Of a DNA stretch of 64,000 nucleotides, positions 8,042 to 16,637 are shown in pieces. The stretch is taken from the NCBI RefSeq assembly GCF_003860345.1, contig NZ_CP034179.1:2216001-2280000 (forward strand), given 5' to 3'. How positions within the stretch are numbered: the first letter of the stretch is position 1; every line of letters starts with the position of its first letter. A program made the position numbers and the translations under genes. A model generated the notes under the pieces. It had not been told where the DNA came from. It saw only the letters and a program-made list of their open reading frames with translations, and searched no databases. Source of the stretch: Caenibius tardaugens NBRC 16725. Its GTDB lineage: Bacteria; Pseudomonadota; Alphaproteobacteria; Sphingomonadales; Sphingomonadaceae.

Positions 8042-8914
8042 TTATTCTGCGGCTTCTTTGATCAACTGCGCGGATTGTGCGCCTTCGCTCCACACATCGG
8101 ATTCGGCAGCGGTGTTCACATCTTCCACGCCCTTCATCCCGATATGGGCGCGGGCATCGGGTTTCGACATGCCCAGGATCGGCTCCATCTTGGCAAGGAA
8201 CCACGGATCGGATTCGCGGCCAACCCGCATCCCGTTGGTGATGTGGCGCGACATTGCGGGCCAGGTCGAGGGATAGTGGATGATTGTGCGCGTCAGCGTG
8301 GGTAGCGCCATGATCGCCAGCAGCGTGCTCAGTTCGCCAGCCAGTTCAGGATCGTCGAAATAGGCGAAGTAGCCTTCGATGCGCATGAACAGAGGCGTCG
8401 TTTCGCCTAGGAAATCGAACCCGGCGCCGCCGAGAAGGTGATCGAAATCGTGCGTCTGGCCGGAACGCAGATCCCAGTAATCCAGCATGCTCTGCGGACG
8501 CCAGGATGGATTCATCTCGATCCGGGGATCGAGGACGATTTCGAAATTGTTGGCCGTGAGGTAATGATAATATTCGCCGCCAGCAGTGTCGGGGCCGTAT
8601 TGTCCAAGGTCTTCGCGGGTATAAGTCGAAACGAACCCTTCTTCGAAGAAATCGCCCAGTTCCGTCTTCGTCTTGCACTGATCGGCCAGCATCTCGTTGA
8701 TGCGCTTCTCATCGCGGATTTCATACAGGGCCTGAAACAGGTTCGGCAACGCATAGGTCATCGGGAAATCGCGCCCGTTCTTGCGCAGCGTTTCCTGCAT
8801 GACATATTCCCGGATCACCGGGTGATTGAGAAACTTGGATGAACTCACGAGACGGGATGAATGCGTGGAAATCTGTTCCAGCCCGCGCATGAAATAGGGA
8901 ATATCTTCCTGCAT
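8042..8914 (-). CDS. COQ4-like (Coq4 family) protein
   Basis: 290 residues. The Coq4 metal-ligand signature HDxxH-x11-E is intact (H155, D156, H159, E171 in THDFDHLLGGAGFDFLGE). Starts at ATG 8914 behind a GGAGG Shine-Dalgarno. Eukaryotic Coq4 is needed for ubiquinone synthesis, where it has been linked to C1 decarboxylation and hydroxylation of the ring. This bacterial homologue sits in a catabolic cluster, away from ubi genes, so it may act on another aromatic or isoprenoid compound. That is inference. Confidence 0.8.
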   Translation of the reverse strand: MQEDIPYFMRGLEQISTHSSRLVSSSKFLNHPVIREYVMQETLRKNGRDFPMTYALPNLFQALYEIRDEKRINEMLADQCKTKTELGDFFEEGFVSTYTREDLGQYGPDTAGGEYYHYLTANNFEIVLDPRIEMNPSWRPQSMLDYWDLRSGQTHDFDHLLGGAGFDFLGETTPLFMRIEGYFAYFDDPELAGELSTLLAIMALPTLTRTIIHYPSTWPAMSRHITNGMRVGRESDPWFLAKMEPILGMSKPDARAHIGMKGVEDVNTAAESDVWSEGAQSAQLIKEAAE

Positions 8915-9235
8915 AGATCCTCCAGAAAACGTATTACCGGCCAGACGCCAGGCAGGTACAAAACGATGAAATCTGCCTGTCTTGTTCGATCTGCTATACC
9001 GGGCTGAACGCGTCGATCAGCCTTGGCCGATGATCGGTTGCATCGCAGCGGATCGAATGTCTGATCGCACCTCTCCAATGTTCTTGTTGTCGGCCGGGAC
9101 TCGCCGCCGCACGATGCAGAGTATACCTATTATCGGGGCAATCAATACGGAACGGCGTGTCCTGTTAAAATTGCCTGTGGCTCGTTCCTGCGATTGCGCT
9201 AGGTTCATGCAAAACCAGAACGAGAGGTGCCATAG
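8915..9235. other. Intergenic region, divergent promoters
   Basis: 321 bases between the minus-strand COQ4-like gene and the plus-strand FlbD-like gene. I found no convincing gene. It must hold the promoters of both neighbours. Confidence 0.5.
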
Positions 9236-9424
9236 ATGTTCGTGAAATTCGTTTCTGCCGATCGCGTGCCGGTTGTCGTCAACGCCACGCAGGTGACATT
9301 CATTTCCAGCGTCACAGAAGGGACGCGCATCCGTTTCGGTGAAGGGCGCAGCGTTACGGTTACCGAGCCGATGGATGAGGTGCTCAAACGGCTGGACCAG
9401 ACTAGCCAGTTACCCTCTGGCTAG
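9236..9424 (+). CDS. Small FlbD-like protein of unknown function
   Basis: 62 residues with alternating beta strands (FVKFVSADRVPVVVNATQVTFI) and a C-terminal helix (MDEVLKRLDQ). The pattern of a short beta-rich domain ending in a xxEVxxRL helix resembles FlbD-type proteins, but no flagellar gene is near. A Shine-Dalgarno GAGAGGTG precedes ATG 9236. It may instead be a generic small sphingomonad protein. Confidence 0.6.
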   Translation: MFVKFVSADRVPVVVNATQVTFISSVTEGTRIRFGEGRSVTVTEPMDEVLKRLDQTSQLPSG

Positions 9425-9452
9425 CCCTGATCCGGTCCATCAATGCGGCAGA

Positions 9453-9842
9453 TTACCTGCGGCCTGGCGGCGGTGCTGTCGGGATCGTGATGACGCTGCC
9501 CGCAACGCAACTGATCGAACCGATGTTCACCCCGCCATAGTTGAGGTATCCCGTGCGGGGAGAAGGCGGATTATGTGGCGCTTCGATCGGTGAATAGAGA
9601 AAGCAGATCGTGCCGTCGATCGGATCGCGCATGCGCTGTATGACCGTGTCGGCCAACGGCGCGGCGTAGACAGCCTCAAGCTGCATTTGCGGCAGGTTTT
9701 GCCATCTCGGCCCTTCCTGAGGTGCCGGTTGCTGGTTTTGCGGAGAACGCCGCGGGGTGTTGTTCTGTGCCTGCGCCGCGGTCATGGCGGAGGCAAACAG
9801 GGCGATTGCGGCACAAACGAAACGGGCGCGGCTCCAGTTCAT
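9453..9842 (-). CDS. Secreted protein of unknown function, next to YadA-like adhesin
   Basis: 129 residues from ATG 9842 (Shine-Dalgarno AAAGGGG). It begins with a signal peptide ending AAQAQ, followed by a Pro/Gln-rich linker (residues 26-45) and a C-terminal domain with two Cys (GTICFLY, GSISCVAG) that could form a disulfide. It lies 67 bp downstream of the trimeric adhesin on the same strand, so it may be a periplasmic or surface accessory of the adhesin. I do not recognise the family. Confidence 0.65.
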   Translation of the reverse strand: MNWSRARFVCAAIALFASAMTAAQAQNNTPRRSPQNQQPAPQEGPRWQNLPQMQLEAVYAAPLADTVIQRMRDPIDGTICFLYSPIEAPHNPPSPRTGYLNYGGVNIGSISCVAGSVITIPTAPPPGRR

Positions 9843-9857
9843 GAATTTCCCCTTTGT

Positions 9858-9884
9858 GCCCAGGAGGCGTCTGACCTCCTGGGC
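9858..9884. terminator. 10-bp hairpin between adhesin and downstream gene
   Basis: GCCCAGGAGG (9858-9867) pairs with CCTCCTGGGC (9875-9884) around CGTCTGA. It lies between the stop of the YadA-like gene and the start of the secreted-protein gene. Without a T-run it may be a partial terminator or an RNA-processing structure that lowers downstream expression. Confidence 0.45.
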
Positions 9885-9909
9885 ATGGTGGCATGTGTTA
9901 CGACTGCGA

Positions 9910-11307
9910 TCAGAATTCGGCGGCAACGCCGACACGGCCGGCATAGCGATCGCCACCGCCGTTGCTGAGCCCGCCGTGCAGCACGATCGGCGTGTCGGAA
10001 TTCAGGCGATGCGCGATATTCACACCAACGCCGGTATGATCGAGCCACTGGCTGCCTGTCGCCGCGATGGTGGTCCGCCCCGGCGCGCTGGGCATGAACA
10101 CCGGCCCCATGGCGATGGCGGCGGCCACACCGGCCCGGCTTTCGTTGCGCACCGCGCGCAAATTGTGCTGGGTCTGCGCGAGATCCAGCTGGACATCGGC
10201 CAGTTCGTCCTGGGTCTGGGCAATCGCGGCACGCGCTTCGTTCAATTGGCTGACGTTGACCGCATCGGTCGGATCAATACCGGCTGCCAGATTGGTAATG
10301 CGCCGTTCGGCACCCGGGGCGCCAACCGAAACAACATTATCTTGCGCGGCGATGGAACCGGCGCCGATCGCAACAGCGTTGTTCCCCGTGACACTGGCGC
10401 CGGTTCCGAGAGCGAGGCCGTTGGTGCTGGTGGCCGAAGCCCCGGCACCCAGTGCGGCCGAACCTGCCGCAGTTGCTTCTGCCCCATTGCCCAGGGCAAC
10501 AGCGTCGTTCGCTCCGGCCGTGGTCCAGGCGCCTAAGGCAACGGCGCCTGCTGCCTGCGCGCGGGCCTGATATCCCATGGCGACAGAATTTACCGCGCCG
10601 GCCGATGCGGAGGCACCCGTGCCGACGACTGATGCGCCATGCGCGCCTTCCCCTACAGCCGCGCCATAGCCAAAGGCATTGGCGGCCGAAGTATTGGCAG
10701 CAACGCTGGCCCAGTTGCCCACTGCTGTCGAACCGCCGGAATTGGCATCAACCCGCGCATTTCCGCCTAGTGCCGTGGCGCCGCCGCTGCCAGCCCCGAC
10801 CGATGCGCCACTACCAAAGGCGCTGCCGCCCGTGGCGCCGGTCTGAATTTGCGATCCGGCGCCTATGGCTGTGCCCCATTCTGCGTGGGACTGTGCCCAG
10901 TAGCCGACGGTGGTCGACACCCCGGAATCGGGGCCGACAAGGGCTTGCTTGCCGATAGCCACCGATCCCGCAGAATTCTGGCCGACCCCGGCCCAATCGC
11001 CCAGTGAAACCGACCCGGTGGACTTCGCTTGGGCATCGGCACCGATCGCAACGGAGCGTTCGGAACCGGTCCCGACTACGGCCCCGTAACCGATGCCGAT
11101 GGCCTGCGCGCTCTGGACGTTTGCCCCCCATTCGCCGCCACCTGCGCCGCCACCGGAAATGGAGACGGCACCCGGTTGGCTGTTGGCGTTGCCGTTACCC
11201 AGCGTGCATCCGGAATCGGCAGGCGCGCATTGCGCATATGCGACAGCAGGTGAAAGCAGTACTGCGCCGCAGAAAATCGAAGTAAAACGAAGTGTTATTT
11301 TGATCAT
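9910..11307 (-). CDS. YadA-like trimeric autotransporter adhesin
   Basis: 465 residues. A signal peptide (residues 1-25, ending AYAQ) is followed by a Gly/Ala/Ser-rich head of left-handed parallel beta-roll repeats of about 14 residues (for example SVAIGADAQAKSTGSVSLGDWA and VAIGAGS). A short neck (NLAAGIDPTDAVNVSQL) and coiled-coil stalk (residues about 350-395) follow. The last 70 residues are the YadA anchor, ending in Phe (RVGVAAEF). Three chains build one 12-strand outer-membrane barrel. Likely role is surface adhesion. The stalk is short, so the head would sit close to the membrane. Confidence 0.9.
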   Translation of the reverse strand: MIKITLRFTSIFCGAVLLSPAVAYAQCAPADSGCTLGNGNANSQPGAVSISGGGAGGGEWGANVQSAQAIGIGYGAVVGTGSERSVAIGADAQAKSTGSVSLGDWAGVGQNSAGSVAIGKQALVGPDSGVSTTVGYWAQSHAEWGTAIGAGSQIQTGATGGSAFGSGASVGAGSGGATALGGNARVDANSGGSTAVGNWASVAANTSAANAFGYGAAVGEGAHGASVVGTGASASAGAVNSVAMGYQARAQAAGAVALGAWTTAGANDAVALGNGAEATAAGSAALGAGASATSTNGLALGTGASVTGNNAVAIGAGSIAAQDNVVSVGAPGAERRITNLAAGIDPTDAVNVSQLNEARAAIAQTQDELADVQLDLAQTQHNLRAVRNESRAGVAAAIAMGPVFMPSAPGRTTIAATGSQWLDHTGVGVNIAHRLNSDTPIVLHGGLSNGGGDRYAGRVGVAAEF

Positions 11308-11459
11308 GACCTAAATCCCCCTGGTTATGACGGGGTAAGTCATATTGTGCATCCTTTTTATTCGCAATAATCTTGTTATAAGTATTGAGGTGCAAATAAT
11401 TAGTTGTTTCAATGCGTGTATTAAAATTAAATCATGTCGCTACAGCGGGAATCCATACT
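11308..11459. other. AT-rich intergenic DNA upstream of adhesin
   Basis: Much lower GC than its surroundings. It holds the adhesin promoter region. No gene seen. Confidence 0.45.
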
Positions 11460-11762
11460 TCATATTTGTTCCATAACGCGTTGTTTAATACAATAATATT
11501 GGATGCTGTGTGGTTGCGCGCAGTGTTCTGCGCCATAGTCGAAAGTCTCAAGGTGGGCTCTGTCAACGCTATCGTGCCAAGCCTCACAATCCACTCCCCA
11601 CGCGCAAGCATAAAGGCAACCCTTATCCACCAGCCACACAGTGACCTGTTTGCGCCAAAGTTCGCTGACAGATTCATCTGGAACAATGACAGCTCGAAAT
11701 GGCCGCACCGCCAAATCGGGCAAGAGTGTCTCTGGTCGAAGATGTAAATAGCTGACCGTCAT
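11460..11762 (-). pseudogene. Possible truncated DUF7684-like gene
   Basis: The first 75 residues (WRKQVTVWLVDKGCLYACAWGVDC followed by WHDSVD and LETFDYG) resemble a small uncharacterised protein family that I recall as DUF7684. After FDYG the usual acidic, Trp-rich C-terminus is absent and the frame runs into AT-rich sequence with an unrelated tail. I read this as a gene whose 3' end was lost. The start ATG 11762 has only a weak Shine-Dalgarno. Low to moderate confidence. Confidence 0.4.
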
Positions 11763-11965
11763 TCAGAGAATCCCATCCTTTGCGCGCCTTAGTGCTTCCT
11801 TACACTGCGTTTCCTAATGGCAGCTTTCCCCAACATTCCTGTCGTTCGGGTCGCATTTGGATCACCCTGAAAGCTGCCCTCTGCTGCATCGCATGGTGCG
11901 ATGAATATACGGTCCGTTTCAGGGCGCGCGTTGGGGAGCTGGAACGTCCGGCACGTTGGCGGAAG
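11763..11965. other. Intergenic
   Basis: About 200 bases between the truncated gene and the DUF2269 gene. No supported gene or strong signal. Confidence 0.4.
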
Positions 11966-12439
11966 TCACCAGAGAGCTGGTTTAGCGACCATCAGCCAGA
12001 ACACAGTGGTTAGTCCTATGAACGCTGGCCAGCCAAGGACAAACCACTGGCGCATGGCGCGACGGTAGTCCGCACCTAACACCGTGCCGGATTCAGCCGC
12101 TTGCTGCGCCAGCCGCTGCGCCTTGATCTGGAGCCAGACCACCGGAACCCAGCAGGCAAAGGCAATCACGTAAAGCACGTATGTCGCTAACAGCCACGGT
12201 TCAATCAGAGAATAACCGGCAAGCTTGATTAGCACGAGGCCGCTTGCGGGCTGCACAACGCCGCTGGTACCCGTGAAAATCCAATCCGCCTTGACGACCA
12301 TTCGCCCCACCTTGGCGATCAGTGCAGCGTCGCCGGTGAGGTGAGCGTTCCAAAGGTACCAAGCCGTGCCAGCCCCGAAACCAAACAGTACAGTGCTGCT
12401 GACGATATGGAGCCATTTCACCAAGAGATAGGCTTCCAT
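11966..12439 (-). CDS. DUF2269 family integral membrane protein
   Basis: 157 residues with four hydrophobic helices, starting YLLVKWLHIVSSTVLFGFG, where the early His-containing helix is typical of DUF2269. Its ATG overlaps the stop of the upstream gene by one base (TAATG), so the two are co-translated. Function unknown; the histidine in the first helix is reminiscent of heme or metal-binding membrane proteins, but this is not shown. Confidence 0.82.
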   Translation of the reverse strand: MEAYLLVKWLHIVSSTVLFGFGAGTAWYLWNAHLTGDAALIAKVGRMVVKADWIFTGTSGVVQPASGLVLIKLAGYSLIEPWLLATYVLYVIAFACWVPVVWLQIKAQRLAQQAAESGTVLGADYRRAMRQWFVLGWPAFIGLTTVFWLMVAKPALW

Positions 12440-13719
12440 TAGCGCTTGTCCCCGATCACCCCGTAAATCGCAATGACAGCCAAGATCGGCAGGTTCTTGA
12501 GTAGGGGGCCGAGGGGATCAAGCCACAGCTCTGGAAGTGCCAATCCGATCACCAGCGTATAGCCAACGACGACCAGCAGTTGGGTCGCCGCCGCGCGCGC
12601 AGCGGAACGATCGAACAGTAGTTGCGCGGCGACCCCAACGTCGAGCAGACTGCTGCCAAGCTGCAAGGGCTTGCTCCAGCTTGCGGGCAAGCCAACTGCC
12701 TCCAGCAGCTGCCCGGTTTGCGTGGCACCATGGAACAGCCCCAGCCAGGCCGATGCCAGCCACATCACTAACAGGATGGCTTGTAGCGCCGGCGCGAGGA
12801 AGAACAGGCGGGCGTGCCAGCGATCTTGCACCTGTGCCGGACGATTCCGAAGCGCAGTGTCTAGGCTGCGTGGTGTAAAGCCGATCGCTTCGACAAATGC
12901 CTCGCTGTTGCCCGTGTTGCCCGCGATCATCTGCGCGAGGCTGTTGGTCGAGATGGGGCCATCGCCAAGCCAGTCTCCCATCCGCCCCAGCAGCCGCATC
13001 ACTGGCATTGGCACGGGGAGGAAGCGCGTCATACCGAAACCGAGCCATACTCGGTAACGTGTCAGCAACTGGCGTAAGGTCAGCGTCTCAGGCCCGGCCG
13101 GTTCGATGATTTGGCGCGGGGGCACATGTCCCTCGCTCGCAAGACGTACCGCGCGCGCCAGATCACGAACATGAAGTGGCGTGAACGCAAATGAGCCATC
13201 ACCTGGAATGGGCGTGACCAACGGCAGCCCGGCCATGCCGCGCATGAGCGACGTGCCGCCATAGCTGCCATCGCCATAGATCAGCGACGGTCTCAAGATC
13301 GTCCAATCCAGTGTAGTTGCACGCAAGGCGTCCTCACCTGCGAGCTTTGACTGCGCATAGTCGGTCGGCACGTCCGCGCGGGCACTGATTGCCGAGATCA
13401 GTACGATGCGCTTTACCCGTGCTTGCTCTGCGGCTTCGTGCAACGCCTGAGGCATGGCGACATGAACCGCGTCCATTTCGGGACCACGTAGGAGACCCGC
13501 CGCATTGACGATCACATCGACGCTGGCGACGTGACTGCTCCAGTCGCTCGGTTGGAGCGCCCGGGCGAGATCGATACGGACAAAGCTGGCTTCGGGAAAT
13601 GCCTCGGCGAGTGAACCTATGGAGCGGACGGTTCCGATGACATCGTGACCGGCCGCCAACAGGTCGACCAGAATGTGCCTGCCGATGAATCCACCAGCTC
13701 CGAGAAGAAGAACGCGCAT
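12439..13719 (-). CDS. NAD(P)-binding SDR-like protein with C-terminal DoxX-like membrane domain
   Basis: 426 residues from ATG 13719, chosen for the GGAGGG Shine-Dalgarno and because the Rossmann motif GAGGFIGRH follows at once. Residues 1-290 are an atypical extended SDR (NmrA-like), with DYAQSKLAGE supplying the YxxxK. Residues about 300-426 hold four hydrophobic helices of the DoxX-like type. Such fusions are annotated as SDR/DoxX-like proteins in many Proteobacteria. Overlap with the DUF2269 gene indicates a two-gene membrane unit, possibly redox-linked. Substrate unknown. Confidence 0.85.
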   Translation of the reverse strand: MRVLLLGAGGFIGRHILVDLLAAGHDVIGTVRSIGSLAEAFPEASFVRIDLARALQPSDWSSHVASVDVIVNAAGLLRGPEMDAVHVAMPQALHEAAEQARVKRIVLISAISARADVPTDYAQSKLAGEDALRATTLDWTILRPSLIYGDGSYGGTSLMRGMAGLPLVTPIPGDGSFAFTPLHVRDLARAVRLASEGHVPPRQIIEPAGPETLTLRQLLTRYRVWLGFGMTRFLPVPMPVMRLLGRMGDWLGDGPISTNSLAQMIAGNTGNSEAFVEAIGFTPRSLDTALRNRPAQVQDRWHARLFFLAPALQAILLVMWLASAWLGLFHGATQTGQLLEAVGLPASWSKPLQLGSSLLDVGVAAQLLFDRSAARAAATQLLVVVGYTLVIGLALPELWLDPLGPLLKNLPILAVIAIYGVIGDKR

Positions 13720-13836
13720 GTACCCTCCATGCGCGTCGCTAGCACTAAGACGGTAATGAATGAAGGGTAGCTGCTGGACCTGCGAGAGCATCGTGTGAAC
13801 GACCGCGATGTCAGCGCGTTGCTGGCCTTTGCGTGC

Positions 13837-14070
13837 TTAGCCAGCTGCCACAATCGAATGTTCCAATCGCACATCGTCGAGTAGTCGCTCGATCGCGGCG
13901 CACTGCACATCAGTGCCGCTTAGGCTGACATCCCAATTGCAATGGGCATGTGTCGCCGTATCGCGCACGATCACCCTGCCAAGCGCCCGCTGCCATATTT
14001 GCGAAGTGCCGCCTCTCTCCCGGACAAGGCGGGCGATAAGCATCTGTTCGAGGTCGGTGGCGGTCATCAT
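13837..14070 (-). CDS. Small conserved hypothetical protein
   Basis: 77 residues, mostly charged and soluble, with a C-terminal block (HCNWDVSLSGTDVQCAAIERLL) that looks like a conserved small sphingomonad protein. A second ATG follows immediately (MMTATD). It is upstream of and co-directional with the SDR/DoxX gene. Function unknown. Confidence 0.55.
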   Translation of the reverse strand: MMTATDLEQMLIARLVRERGGTSQIWQRALGRVIVRDTATHAHCNWDVSLSGTDVQCAAIERLLDDVRLEHSIVAAG

Positions 14071-14295
14071 GCTGACTGCTTAGCTGCTGCTGGCAATCAG
14101 GCAAGCAGACATTCGGCGCCAATCTGGACAGGCAACGGTGGGTTTCGAGGATCGCCTGCGGAGCGGTAAACGCCCGCTATGTCAGCGGAGAATCACCAGC
14201 TGCTTTCGGTCCCGCTCCGCGCCAAATATTCTCGCGACGGACACGTTGTTATGCGCTGACTTGCATTCTCCAATGCCTTCCTTTGACAGCACCAG

Positions 14296-14327
14296 CCCCC
14301 GCCATCATGGTTCCATGTTGGCGGGGG
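14296..14327 (+). promoter_or_regulatory. Strong hairpin covering the Shine-Dalgarno of the reductase gene
   Basis: CCCCCGCCA (14296-14304) pairs with TGGCGGGGG (14319-14327). The loop contains a further CATGG/CCATG stem (14306-14310 with 14313-14317), leaving only a T-T mismatch and a 2-nt loop. The gene's Shine-Dalgarno (GGGGGAG, 14323-14329) is part of the stem, 10 nt before ATG 14340. Translation should be low unless the hairpin is opened by a protein, RNA or coupled ribosome. Confidence 0.6.
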
Positions 14328-14339
14328 AGTGCCACCACG

Positions 14340-16310
14340 ATGTCTTTGAAACGGGTATTTGAACCAATTGAAATTGGGGGAATTACGATCCCCAATCGTA
14401 TCGCGCGCGCTGGCCATGGTACGCATCTTGGCCGCGGGACATACAACGAAGATATTGTCGCTTATCATCTGGCCCGGGCGAAGGGGGGCTGCGGTCTTTC
14501 TGTCGTCGACTCTGCCAGCGTCCATCCATCAAGCAAAATCACACTCGCCAATCAGGACGATGCGATCATTCCGGGCTTTCAGACGCTGATGCGGGCCGTT
14601 CGGCCCCATGGCATGCGGGTGTTCCATCAGTTGTATCATGGCGGCCATATCACGCCGGGCGAAGATGGCGCCCCCGGCTGGTCTGCCTCTGCCATTCCAA
14701 GCCCCGTCACGGGTGCTCCTGCGCTGGCAATGAGCACGGGTCAGATTGGAGAAGTGGTAAACGCGTTTGCCGACGCTGCGGCCCGGTGCCGGGAGGGTAT
14801 GCTCGACGGCGTCGAGGTCCATGCCGCCCATGGCTATCTCCTCCATCAATTTCTCTCGCCCCTGACAAACCACCGGACCGATCTGTATGGCGGACCGATC
14901 GAGAACCGGATGCGCTTTCTGCGCGAGGTACTGGTCGCGATCAGGGCCAAAGTTTCCCGCGACATCGCCGTAGGCGTGCGTGTAAGTGCGAGTGCCGCGC
15001 CCGGGGGCGTGACGGAAGCCGATCTGAATTTCGTCCTTCACCAATTGCAGCGCGAAAATCTCATCGATTACGTCAGCGCTTCCTACGGCGATTACTCCGA
15101 TATCGGCGCGACAGTGGGGGCGATGGATCGCCCCGTTGGCTATCAGTTGCCATCGGTTAGCCAAACCCTGGCGGACCTTACTATCCCGAGAATGATCACA
15201 GGCCGTTACCGCACCCTCGAAGACGCCGAACAGGCTCTTCGGGAAGGAGCAGGCGATCTCGTATCGATGGTCCGCGCACATATCGCAGACCCCGATATTG
15301 TCCGCAAAAGCAAGGCAGGCCATTCAGATCGCGTGCGCCCCTGCATCGGGTGCAATCAAGGGTGCATCGGTGGCTTGATCCGTGATGCCCGAATTGGTTG
15401 TCTGGTAAATCCGACCGCCGGACACGAACGCACACAATCGGAAGATGATTTCCCATCACCCGTGCACAAGAGGCGCGTAGTGATCGTTGGTGGTGGCCCA
15501 GCCGGGATGGAGGCAGCCAGGCGATGCGCTGTAGCCGGGCATCACGTGATCCTGATGGAGGCAGCGCCGCAGCTCGGCGGCATGGCGGCCATCGCCCGGC
15601 GCGCCAGCGGATTTCATGCGATTGGTGATATACTGGACTGGCTGGAGCGGGAGATGTACCGGCTCGGGGTCGATGTTCGCCTTTCGACATATGCGGATGC
15701 GGACACCGTCCGGAATGAGGCACCTGATGTCGTGGTCATCGCAACGGGCGCAACGGCGCTAGAGCCTCTGTGGGTGAGCAATGGGACACAGGCGACGCAG
15801 GCGATGCGACATTCCCCGGTCATGTCCTCCATCGATGCAATCATGTCGCCGCAAGGAACCAAAGGGCGTACAGCATTGGTTTATGACGACGTTGGGCATT
15901 TTGAAGCGGTTGCCGTGACCGAAACGCTTCTGGAGCGGGGTATAGCCGTAACCTTCGCAACGCCATTTTCATCGCCGTTTCCCTATGTTCAAACGACATC
16001 GCGCGCGCACGGCATCCTCCGCAAATGGGCACTGCGCAACGTTGAGCTTGTCGAAAACACCACGATCCACACGATGGATGACGATACATTTGTCACCGAT
16101 TCCGGACGTGAAATTCAGGCCGATATGGCTGTCTTCGTTACGCAGAAATCAGCGAACGACGATCTTTATCAGAACCTATCGCAATCGATTGTCGACCTGC
16201 ACCTGATTGGCGATGCCCACACCGCAGGGGACATCCAGACTGCCATCCGCGCAGGAGCCGAGATCGCGAGGAAAATATCATCGTCAAAACCAATCAGCAT
16301 GATTGGATGA
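14340..16310 (+). CDS. Old Yellow Enzyme-type NADH:flavin oxidoreductase / 2,4-dienoyl-CoA reductase-like
   Basis: 656 residues from ATG 14340. Residues 1-330 form the FMN TIM barrel (FEPIEIGGITIPNRIARAG at the start, DGVEVHAAHGYLLHQFLSP in the middle). The [4Fe-4S] cysteines are C335, C338, C342 and C354 (CIGCNQGC, then GC). Residues 380-650 are an FAD/NAD(P)-binding domain (VVIVGGGPAGMEAARR). The layout matches 2,4-dienoyl-CoA reductase, trimethylamine dehydrogenase and bile-acid or steroid enoate reductases. It likely reduces an activated C=C bond. The hairpin over its ribosome site is unusual. Confidence 0.9.
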   Translation: MSLKRVFEPIEIGGITIPNRIARAGHGTHLGRGTYNEDIVAYHLARAKGGCGLSVVDSASVHPSSKITLANQDDAIIPGFQTLMRAVRPHGMRVFHQLYHGGHITPGEDGAPGWSASAIPSPVTGAPALAMSTGQIGEVVNAFADAAARCREGMLDGVEVHAAHGYLLHQFLSPLTNHRTDLYGGPIENRMRFLREVLVAIRAKVSRDIAVGVRVSASAAPGGVTEADLNFVLHQLQRENLIDYVSASYGDYSDIGATVGAMDRPVGYQLPSVSQTLADLTIPRMITGRYRTLEDAEQALREGAGDLVSMVRAHIADPDIVRKSKAGHSDRVRPCIGCNQGCIGGLIRDARIGCLVNPTAGHERTQSEDDFPSPVHKRRVVIVGGGPAGMEAARRCAVAGHHVILMEAAPQLGGMAAIARRASGFHAIGDILDWLEREMYRLGVDVRLSTYADADTVRNEAPDVVVIATGATALEPLWVSNGTQATQAMRHSPVMSSIDAIMSPQGTKGRTALVYDDVGHFEAVAVTETLLERGIAVTFATPFSSPFPYVQTTSRAHGILRKWALRNVELVENTTIHTMDDDTFVTDSGREIQADMAVFVTQKSANDDLYQNLSQSIVDLHLIGDAHTAGDIQTAIRAGAEIARKISSSKPISMIG

Positions 16311-16553
16311 CTTCAGATTGCTGGCAGCGACGTCGCGTTGACCGCCAGTTCTCATTAGCCACGACTATTGGGCGGCAGAATGATGTGCGAGTGCGGTGGT
16401 TCATGCGATGAATTTACGGCAGGTTCCAGCAAGCTGTTGTGGCACTTGAAATGTACACTTCTGAGCGAAAGCGGCCCTTACCTCTCCGAACGTTACGCAC
16501 AAATTGCGTCGCAATCATCGGATGAATCAATCCGCTATGTAACGGCGATGAGA
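16311..16553. other. Intergenic, upstream of DUF1214 gene
   Basis: No gene supported. Together with the palindrome that follows, it holds the control region of the DUF1214 gene. Confidence 0.4.
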
Positions 16554-16576
16554 TGCTAGTACATCGCGTACTAGCA
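16554..16576. promoter_or_regulatory. Palindromic operator candidate
   Basis: TGCTAGTAC (16554-16562) and GTACTAGCA (16568-16576) are perfect 9-bp arms around ATCGC. It lies about 60 bp before ATG 16638. This is the size and symmetry of a TetR- or MarR-type site; the regulator is not evident nearby. Confidence 0.5.
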
Positions 16577-16637
16577 ATGAAAATGCCGCACCAATGACAG
16601 GTGGATCGAACGGCTGAGGCAACTGGGAGAAATCGCG

